A stretch of 64,000 nt of DNA from JASGCP01 sp965263285 (GTDB lineage: Bacteria; Bacteroidota; Bacteroidia; Chitinophagales; Chitinophagaceae): the NCBI GenBank assembly GCA_965263285.1, contig CBDHHD010000016.1, forward strand, positions 2,013,808-2,077,807, read 5' to 3'. This document shows positions 57,467 to 64,000 of this stretch, in pieces. The first letter of the stretch is position 1. Each line of letters opens with the position of its first letter. The notes under the pieces are model-generated. The model was not told where the DNA came from. It made no database searches and worked only from the letters and a program-made list of their open reading frames with translations. The position numbers and the translations under genes were made by a program.

Positions 57467-58472
57467 TTATAAATTTGATATTGAATAGCATTGAGACTTT
57501 CTAATATACTAGCTTGTGTTAACCCAAGTGTTTTGCATTCGTCCCATATATATTTCATTATTATATAACCTAACATGCATACAAACACATGTCCCCTTGT
57601 TCTACTTTCTTTTCTAACATACACTGGCTGTATTTCTTCAAAGCTTTGTTTAAAAGTTCTAAATGCTTGCTCTACCAAGGCTAAATCTTTGTACTTTTGA
57701 TGTATATATTCCTTATCCCCATCTCTTTCATTTACATTCGTTTTAATAACATAACAACCATCTAATTTGCTTTTTTCTGCCCATTGCTCTTGATTTATCA
57801 TGATACTAAAAACACGATCCTGCTGTTTTATTTCTATATATTCTGTAGCCTTATATTTACTTATTTTATCTTGAATTTTCTTTGTCATAGTCTCTGTCTT
57901 CGCATAGGGATGTTCTAATAAATGTTTGTTTGCTTTTTCAATGAGTTCTCGTATTTTGTTTATCATACTATTCCTATTAGCTTGAACCTCTGCAGCATGA
58001 TAAGGATTTCTTCTTAATAATAATCTCTCTTCTTTATAGATGACTTCAGTTAAGTCCTCATCAAATAAACCTATTTGTATTATGTTGTCTTTTAATAATG
58101 TCTCTATTTCGGGACTCGTAATAGAGGTTATATAATGCCAATTTAAATCTTTTATCTCTTCAATCCCATTTTTCTTAAGCATCCCTTTATCTCCCACCAT
58201 TACCACATTCTTAACACCAAAATTATCCTTCAATTTATTAAATTGGTCAGATACTGTTTTGGTATCATTCGTGTTACCTTTAAACACTTGAACACTAACA
58301 GGATAGCCTGCATCGTCACAAAGTAATCCAACAACGATTTGCATCTTCCCTCTTTTTTTGTCTCTATTATAACCAAAGGTAGCCAACTCGTTTTTCTCCC
58401 CTTCAAAATACACAGAAGTAACATCATATAAATATAAGGTAGGTATATCCTTGCCTTTATGTCGAATATTAA
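57467..58472 (-). pseudogene. IS-B transposase copy 2, C-terminal fragment
   Basis: Covers residues from Ile174 of the IS-B transposase to YQIY near its end, then runs across the junction into the end of copy 1 (NGCSFVKMC, stop at 57439). It has lost the last native residues. Two DDE residues and the first Asp are in this piece, but it has no native start. Confidence 0.88.
58469..58472. repeat. Target-site duplication TTAA of IS-A copy 2 (partner 60706-60709)
   Basis: The uninterrupted site is present in IS-B copy 1 around 56788-56793, confirming a 4-bp duplication. Confidence 0.85.
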
Positions 58473-58640
58473 CCCAACTTGGTAAAAAAGTAGAAAAAAA
58501 GCAGTAAAAACAGCTGTTTTTTAGGGGGTGTCAATTTTATAAAGTATTGATTTTGAATATTTTGAAAAACAAAAAAGTGCAAAAAACCGAATTTGTAGTC
58601 CCTAAAATAAGTTAATCTTTTGTTAATATTTTAAAAAATA

Positions 58641-58671
58641 TTGTTTTTCTCATTTTGAGCCTTTATTTTTG
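58641..58671 (+). promoter_or_regulatory. Promoter of IS-A copy 2 transposase
   Basis: TTG at 58641-58643, 20-bp gap, TATTTTTG at 58664-58671, then four bases to the ATG at 58676. Confidence 0.7.
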
Positions 58672-58675
58672 CACT

Positions 58676-60637
58676 ATGTATTTAAAAGAACAAAAGATTA
58701 AGGATAAATTCGGCAATACGGTTATTTACTACAAATTAGTAAGTAGCTATCGAGCAGGGAATAAGATTCAACACGAGACGCTTTGTTCACTAGGCAAATT
58801 AGAGCAATTAACAACCGATCAGGCAAGAAAGCAACTGGTGAAACGTATTGAAAGTCTATTACAGCAACAAGATACATTATTTCCTGACTTTATTGATCCG
58901 GTTATTGAGAAAATAGCTCTTGATATGGCAGAGAAGGTGAGAACTCATCAGCTAAAACAAAAGCACAAAAGAGAGGAGGAGAGGGATAGCAAAACAAATA
59001 TCCATACAAGTGCAGACATAAATGAGGGTGTTGATACTTTAATAGACAGCGCTTCATTAGAGCATGAGCAAGCCAAAGAGATAGGAATAGAATGGCTTTG
59101 CAAACAAGCTTTAGATGAGCTTCAGGTATCTAAAAAATTAACTGAATTAGGATGGACTGACAAACAGATTGATATAGCCTTGCTACATCTTATTGCAAAG
59201 GCTGCTTTTCCCTATTCTGAACATAAAATGGAAAGCTGGCTGTCAATTAACAGTGGTGCAAAGGAATTGTTTACTCACTTGCCTAATAAAATAACCCGTC
59301 ACCATCTTTATGATAACGCCCTTAAATTATTCAAAATAAAATCTGAATTGGAGCAGCATTTATCCCTCAGAACAAACCACTTGTTTAGCTTACAGGACAA
59401 AATTATTTTATATGATTTGACGAATAGCTATTTTGAGGGCAGAAAGGAAGGCAGTAGCCTGGCACAGTTTGGGAGAAGTAAAGAAAAAAGAAAAGATTGC
59501 AAACTGGCTACTTTAGCATTAGTGGTAAATGCGGAAGGTTTTTTAAAGTATTCTCAAATTTATGAAGGCAATATTGCGGAGTGTAATACATTAGAAGCCA
59601 CTTTAGAATCTTTGTCTTCATTTATTGCACCTGCAATTAAAAAGCCAATTGTTGTGATGGACGCAGCATTTGCCACACAAGAAAATTTGACACTCGTAAG
59701 AAACAAAGGATATGATTATTTGTGTGTAAACCGTTATTTGTTAAAAAACTATACGACAAATAATAAAGAAAAGAAATGGGTAACAGATAACAGGGGTAAT
59801 AAAATAGAGCTTTCATTTGCTTATGTTGATAATGATGCTGATACTTATTTGAAAGTACACAGTGAGGAAAAAGAAAAGAAAGAAGATGCCATGTTTAAAC
59901 AGTATTGTACTCGATTAGAAAAAGAATTAAATGCCTTGGTAAGTTCATTGGAAAAACCTAAGACAACCAAAGATATAAAAAAGATTTTGATTCGTTTAGG
60001 ACGCATACGGGAAAGGAACAAACAAGTATACAGTGAATACGAGGTTTCAGTAGAAGAAAACAAAGAAAATGAAAGTAATAAAGAGGATGAGAATACAGAG
60101 GAAGGTAATACTACACAAAAAGCAACGAAAAGAAAAAAACAGAAAAGAAAAAGCGACACGGTAAAAAGAATAACCTGGAAAAGAAAAGAGCATACAAAAA
60201 CAGAGGGTATTTATTTTTTAAGAACATCTATTCCTCCCGTTGAATTAATTAAAGAAGAAGGGATGTGGGATATTTATAATACGATTAGAGAGGTTGAGTC
60301 TTCCTTTCGCATTCTTAAAACAGATTTGTCTTTACGACCTATTTACCATATTCACGATAACAGTTGCAAAGCTCATTTATTTTTAGGTGTATTGGCGTAC
60401 ACCATTGTATCTACTATTAGATATAAACTTAAACAACATGGTATCCAACACGATTGGAAAAACATTGTCAGAATAATGAATACACAAAAAATCATCACTT
60501 CTGTCGCACAAAATGCAAATAAAAAAACAGTCATTATTCGGCAATGTACAAGACCAATAGCAGAGGCACAAGCCATCTATTCCGCCACCAAATACAAACA
60601 TGCCCCCTATTACACAAGACGAAGATGTAGTCCCTAA
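58676..60637 (+). CDS. IS-A transposase, copy 2 (IS1634-like DDE transposase)
   Basis: 653 residues, intact, same DDE layout as copy 1 (Asp247, Asp329, Glu541). Differences are scattered substitutions such as Asn/Asp in the TT(N/D)QARK segment and Met-Ala-Phe versus Ile-Ala-Leu near residue 80. Start chosen at the ATG four bases after the -7 box. With two intact copies this element may still be mobile. Confidence 0.9.
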   Translation: MYLKEQKIKDKFGNTVIYYKLVSSYRAGNKIQHETLCSLGKLEQLTTDQARKQLVKRIESLLQQQDTLFPDFIDPVIEKIALDMAEKVRTHQLKQKHKREEERDSKTNIHTSADINEGVDTLIDSASLEHEQAKEIGIEWLCKQALDELQVSKKLTELGWTDKQIDIALLHLIAKAAFPYSEHKMESWLSINSGAKELFTHLPNKITRHHLYDNALKLFKIKSELEQHLSLRTNHLFSLQDKIILYDLTNSYFEGRKEGSSLAQFGRSKEKRKDCKLATLALVVNAEGFLKYSQIYEGNIAECNTLEATLESLSSFIAPAIKKPIVVMDAAFATQENLTLVRNKGYDYLCVNRYLLKNYTTNNKEKKWVTDNRGNKIELSFAYVDNDADTYLKVHSEEKEKKEDAMFKQYCTRLEKELNALVSSLEKPKTTKDIKKILIRLGRIRERNKQVYSEYEVSVEENKENESNKEDENTEEGNTTQKATKRKKQKRKSDTVKRITWKRKEHTKTEGIYFLRTSIPPVELIKEEGMWDIYNTIREVESSFRILKTDLSLRPIYHIHDNSCKAHLFLGVLAYTIVSTIRYKLKQHGIQHDWKNIVRIMNTQKIITSVAQNANKKTVIIRQCTRPIAEAQAIYSATKYKHAPYYTRRRCSP

Positions 60638-60705
60638 AAAACGAGTTGCAATCACGCAAACGCTTTGCTGTCAATCATTTGCGCAATGTCGTTTACCAAG
60701 TTGGG

Positions 60706-61223
60706 TTAAATAGTCTTTGCTCTATCTTTTCTTGATTTTTGCTTAACCAATCTAAATTTTCATATAAATCATCCTCATTAAATTTATCAAGAGAAAGGAG
60801 ACTGCTTGCATCATTTATTTTTACCCATTCTTTAGCCAAATATAATCTTGATCTTTGATTAAGCACTCTGCCAATTATTTGAAACAAGGCTAATTTAGAT
60901 TGGCGGATATCTTTCCCGAAAGACGCTTCAATACCTAGCCTTTTAACAATTTCTAAAACACAAAAACTGCCCCCAACAGATTTTCCCTGAATAATTTGCC
61001 CACTATTCTCAACAACACTATTAAGAATATGGTCAATATGCTGCTCGGTGTCTTTATTCTTTTTTAAATAATCTTTTATAAGAGCAACAATAGGATCAGG
61101 GCAATGTGTTAAATTAGCTACATATTTTTTACGAACCTTATTCCCTTCTCTATACGATTCTGTTAAATAGACAGTCTTATAAATTTTATTACCCTTTTTG
61201 CGCCTTGATTCTTGTATATACAT
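60706..61223 (-). pseudogene. IS-B transposase copy 2, N-terminal fragment
   Basis: ATG at 61223 and native residues 1-173, ending at RLFN, then Pro-Thr-Trp and a stop (60693) from the IS-A end. A longer frame starting at 61337 is rejected because the conserved MYIQES start and the same upstream layout as copy 1 place the start at 61223. Confidence 0.88.
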
Positions 61224-61396
61224 AAAAATATCTACATTAAAAAAGCAAATATAGTTTATTTTATTTATTATAAAAGTTAAATTATAGTTAAAGTCGCAGG
61301 TACATTTAACATATTTTTTAAACGATAAATAATACAACTATTTGATAATAAAGCATTTGCGTATTTTTTTAACACATTTTAACAAAGGAACATCCG

Positions 61397-61423
61397 TTAA
61401 AAGATGCAAATAAAGAATTGTAA
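61397..61423 (+). pseudogene. Displaced 3' tail of NRPS gene 2
   Basis: Encodes Leu-Lys-Asp-Ala-Asn-Lys-Glu-Leu and a TAA, identical to the end of gene 1 (37387-37413). It was separated from gene 2 by the 8,053-bp insertion-sequence nest. The first six bases are the right TTAAAA duplication. Confidence 0.85.
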
Positions 61424-61453
61424 ATTGCAGGCATAAATAGATTTGATTGTTTG

Positions 61454-61483
61454 TTGAGATGAGAAATAATTATATTAGCTTTG
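61454..61483 (+). promoter_or_regulatory. Bacteroidota-type promoter of NRPS gene 3
   Basis: TTG at 61454-61456, 19-bp gap, TAGCTTTG at 61476-61483; identical to the gene 2 promoter including the overlapping ATG of a four-codon frame at 61495. Confidence 0.78.
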
Positions 61484-61498
61484 TGTTAAAATTTATGT

Positions 61499-64000
61499 AT
61501 GCATCTTGATTTAGATAATAGCCTTCCACTATCACCTTATCAAGAGTTGTTTTTTTATGAGTGGGAATTAGATACATTAGGCTATAATATATTCTTTTTA
61601 CAGGAAATCCTTGGTTCTTTAGATATAGAAAGATTATCATTGGCGTGGAAAAGAATAGTCATGGATTTTTTATATTATCACCTATATGTTTCAAAAGAAC
61701 AAGGTAAAATTTCATTAGTTTCATTTGATAATCAATCTAGTTCTATAGAGTATATTGATCATGCTTTGTCATTTGATGAAATAAAGAGTTTGATTAGAAA
61801 GCCATTTGATTTAATGAATAAAAGTAGCTTAACAAGACTGTGTGTTATTAAAAAAGGAATAGATAAATATTGTATTTTGTTTGTGTGTCATCATCTTATC
61901 AGCGGTGGGATGAATATATATGAGTTTGTTCGTTTACTTTCAAATTATTATAATGATATTCATTTTAGATATTCGATTTCAATCAAAACTCAACAACAAG
62001 AAAATCTTCTTTTTGTAAGGAAAGTTAAAGGGATGTTAGAAACACATCGTGAGATTTTAATGAATTTTTGGAGAGAGAAATTAGAGGGAGGAGAGAGTAT
62101 ATCTTTAGACTTTTTAAAGCTACCTCAAGGGGCATATAAATATAATAAAGAAAATAAAATTTTTAGATACTATTCTGTTCCTCTTGAATATGTTATGGGA
62201 GTGGCAAGATTAGCGAAACAGCGTGTTGTAACAGACTACATTATTTATATAACGACTTTGTCTGTTCTTTTTTATAAACATTTATATGAAGCGCCCTCTA
62301 AATTATTGTTTTCTTTGCCCTACCTTTTAAATAGTAAGGCCTATATACAAGGAGTTAATAATATTTTTATTCCTTTTTGTATTACTCGTACAAAGAGTTT
62401 TTTATGCTTGCTGGAGGATACAAAAGGGTTTTTTAAGGAAATTAAAAAGACGTTAGTAATAGGAGAAGAAGTTATTCCTGCCTATACCCCTACTTATTGG
62501 ATGATAGATACAGGGGATATTCATAGATTAGATAGGCCAGTAGCGCTAGTGCAACAAGGCGATGTGAGTAAAGCATTGTTTTCTTTTGATGGGACAAGTA
62601 AAGGAGAGTGGCAATATGATACGGTTGAGAGCACTATGTTTTCAGATAGGTTAATAATAAATATTCAAAGAGTAGGCGAACAAGGTATTCGTTTTTTTGT
62701 GGAATGCAAAGAAACTGGAATAAATGAGCAGTTAATGGATGTTTTTTTTGAAAGATATTTTAAATTGTTAGGGGATGTTTTGTTAGATGTAACTAAAACT
62801 ATTGGCGAATATAATATACTTACAGATAAGGAATATCAATACTTGTTATATGATTACAATAAAACAGAAAAAGAATATCCTAAAGATAAAACTATTCATC
62901 AGTTATTTGAAGAGCAAGTAGCAAGAACGCCGAATAACATAGCGGTAGTATTTGAGGATAAAAAATTAACTTATCAAGAGCTAAGCAATAAAGCAAATCA
63001 ATTGGCAAATTATTTGCATAATAATTATCAAACTAAAGCAGACGATATTATTTGTTTGTTATTAGAGCGAAGTGAATGGATAATTATTGCCATCTTAGGA
63101 GTGCTTAAGAGTGGAGCTGCTTATTGTCCTATCTCTCCTGAATACCCTGAAGAGCGGATATTGTTTATTTTACAAGATACTCAACCCAAGTGTTTAATTA
63201 CAAATTGTACATTGAAAATTGAAAATGTTCAGTTTCTAATTATTAATTTAATGGATGAACAATGTCTAAAAGAATTATATTCATTAACCATTAACCATTT
63301 ACCATTAACCATTAGCTCTCGTTCTTTAGCATATATTATTTATATTTCAGGTACAACGGGTAATCCTAAGGGAGTGATGGTAGAACATAAAAATGTTGTT
63401 AACCTTTTATATGCTACTGCGTATATTTTATATCCAATTAATCAAATATATCTAAGGGCAAGTGCGTTTACCTCTTATCAATTTGATGTTTCTGTTAGTG
63501 AATTTTTAAGCCCTTTAGTACAAGGAGGTGAATTACATATTTTTAATGAATTAGCAATACAAAACATTTCATTCTTATCTCAATATATTATAGAGAAATC
63601 TATTAATTATCTATATATCCCTCCTGTATTGTTATCACAACTTCCGCAACATATCTATCCAGAATTAAAACATATTATCTATGCAGGAGAGCCATGTAAT
63701 AGAAACATAGCTAATGATTGGTCGAAAAATTATTTGCTGTTTAATTATTATGGACCTACAGAGGCAACCATATATGCTTTGGGTAAACAAATTAATATAT
63801 ATGAAGTAGAACAAATTGGGAAACCAATATACAATATAAAGATATATTTATTAAATAATAATTTACAATTATTACCCATAGGGTCTATGGGCGAATTGTA
63901 TATTGGAGGTGATGGTGTGGCAAGAGGATACTTGAATAGACCTGAATTGACTGCGGAACGGTTTATTCAAAATCCTTTTCAAATAAAGGAGGAGAAACAA
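61499..64000 (+). CDS. NRPS gene 3, N-terminal part (3' end outside window)
   Basis: 834 codons without a stop, running off the window. Start chosen by identity with gene 2. It opens with the same C-like domain (61499-62830, HHLISGG at residues 131-137), followed by an A domain from about 62860. The A core is the gene 1 module 1 type, with visible code positions DVSYIAYIY (first Asp is residue 663), unassigned. The A3 loop reads YISGTTG with Ile616 in place of a conserved Thr. The window ends between A6 and A7, so the carrier and later modules are unseen. Heptad repeats at 63196-63227 and 63281-63313. Being a third paralogue with its own promoter, it is likely an independent synthetase. Confidence 0.92.
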   Translation, partial: MHLDLDNSLPLSPYQELFFYEWELDTLGYNIFFLQEILGSLDIERLSLAWKRIVMDFLYYHLYVSKEQGKISLVSFDNQSSSIEYIDHALSFDEIKSLIRKPFDLMNKSSLTRLCVIKKGIDKYCILFVCHHLISGGMNIYEFVRLLSNYYNDIHFRYSISIKTQQQENLLFVRKVKGMLETHREILMNFWREKLEGGESISLDFLKLPQGAYKYNKENKIFRYYSVPLEYVMGVARLAKQRVVTDYIIYITTLSVLFYKHLYEAPSKLLFSLPYLLNSKAYIQGVNNIFIPFCITRTKSFLCLLEDTKGFFKEIKKTLVIGEEVIPAYTPTYWMIDTGDIHRLDRPVALVQQGDVSKALFSFDGTSKGEWQYDTVESTMFSDRLIINIQRVGEQGIRFFVECKETGINEQLMDVFFERYFKLLGDVLLDVTKTIGEYNILTDKEYQYLLYDYNKTEKEYPKDKTIHQLFEEQVARTPNNIAVVFEDKKLTYQELSNKANQLANYLHNNYQTKADDIICLLLERSEWIIIAILGVLKSGAAYCPISPEYPEERILFILQDTQPKCLITNCTLKIENVQFLIINLMDEQCLKELYSLTINHLPLTISSRSLAYIIYISGTTGNPKGVMVEHKNVVNLLYATAYILYPINQIYLRASAFTSYQFDVSVSEFLSPLVQGGELHIFNELAIQNISFLSQYIIEKSINYLYIPPVLLSQLPQHIYPELKHIIYAGEPCNRNIANDWSKNYLLFNYYGPTEATIYALGKQINIYEVEQIGKPIYNIKIYLLNNNLQLLPIGSMGELYIGGDGVARGYLNRPELTAERFIQNPFQIKEEKQ

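Larger units (their letters stand above)
58473..60705 (+). mobile_element. IS-A copy 2, IS1634-like insertion sequence, 2,233 bp, complete
   Basis: Same length and same perfect 14-bp terminal repeats as copy 1, in opposite orientation, inserted inside the IS-B copy 2 transposase gene. Confidence 0.92.
57467..61396 (-). mobile_element. IS-B copy 2, left-truncated and interrupted by IS-A copy 2
   Basis: Begins directly after the right end of copy 1, lacking about 192 bp of the left end (transposase 3' end and terminal repeat). The right end CATCCG at 61391-61396 is intact and flanked by TTAAAA. IS-A copy 2 splits it at 58472/60706. The 5' non-coding part 61224-61396 shows no gene. Confidence 0.85.

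Noticed and set aside
57439..58413. 324-codon frame as a separate transposase
   Set aside because: It is an interrupted piece of IS-B copy 2 with an internal start and a tail read from the neighbouring element.
61224..61337. N-terminal extension of the IS-B copy 2 fragment
   Set aside because: The extension runs through the non-coding 5' end of the element; copy 1 starts at the equivalent of 61223.
53344..61396. A composite transposon carrying cargo
   Set aside because: Only insertion-sequence DNA lies between the outer ends, and the two IS-A copies have separate target duplications.

Overview
The window is AT-rich DNA, almost all of it coding, and dominated by giant non-ribosomal peptide synthetase (NRPS) genes on the + strand. 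The best clue to the host is its promoters: both NRPS starts and both insertion-sequence types carry the Bacteroidota -7 box TAnnTTTG, with a TTG box about 19-20 bp upstream at three of the four, very short leaders and no Shine-Dalgarno. Together with the AT richness and nested insertion sequences, this suggests a Bacteroidota bacterium, possibly host-associated. The lifestyle is inference; no rRNA or tRNA gene is present to name the taxon.

Layout. 1-37413: the 3' part of NRPS gene 1, 12,470 codons without a stop, still open at its 5' end. It holds an epimerization-domain remnant, nine modules and a thioesterase. 37414-37488: a 75-bp spacer with the next promoter. 37489-53358: NRPS gene 2, 5,289 codons, with an unusual N-terminal condensation-like domain, four modules and a thioesterase. 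53344-61396: an 8,053-bp nest of insertion sequences that cut off the last codons of gene 2. 61397-61498: the displaced gene 2 tail and the third promoter. 61499-64000: the first 834 codons of NRPS gene 3, running off the window.

Function. Four modules are Cy-A(Cys)-[Ox]-T: the A domain carries the exact or near-exact cysteine code DLYNLSLIWK and a nitroreductase-like oxidase inserted between A8 and A10. They should make thiazoles. Reading A-domain codes by eye, visible gene 1 gives: D-unit - D-(unassigned) - Thz - Val - Thz - D-Val-like - Phe-like - Thz - D-X - Gly - TE. Gene 2 gives X - Thz - D-(Tyr/Phe-like) - Gly - TE. The recurring unit is residue-thiazole-D-residue. Each complete gene end has its own TE and genes 2 and 3 share a promoter and start, so this looks like a tandem array of paralogous synthetases rather than one assembly line split over three genes.

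Evolution. The four-module ends of genes 1 and 2 are near-identical except that the substrate-binding cores (A3 to A6) of the Phe-like and X domains have exchanged places. Short heptanucleotide tandem repeats lie in frame in all ten non-Cys A domains, and half of these domains have a substitution in the A3 phosphate loop. No MbtH-like protein, phosphopantetheinyl transferase, transporter or regulator is in the window. Near-identical modules make misassembly a real risk.
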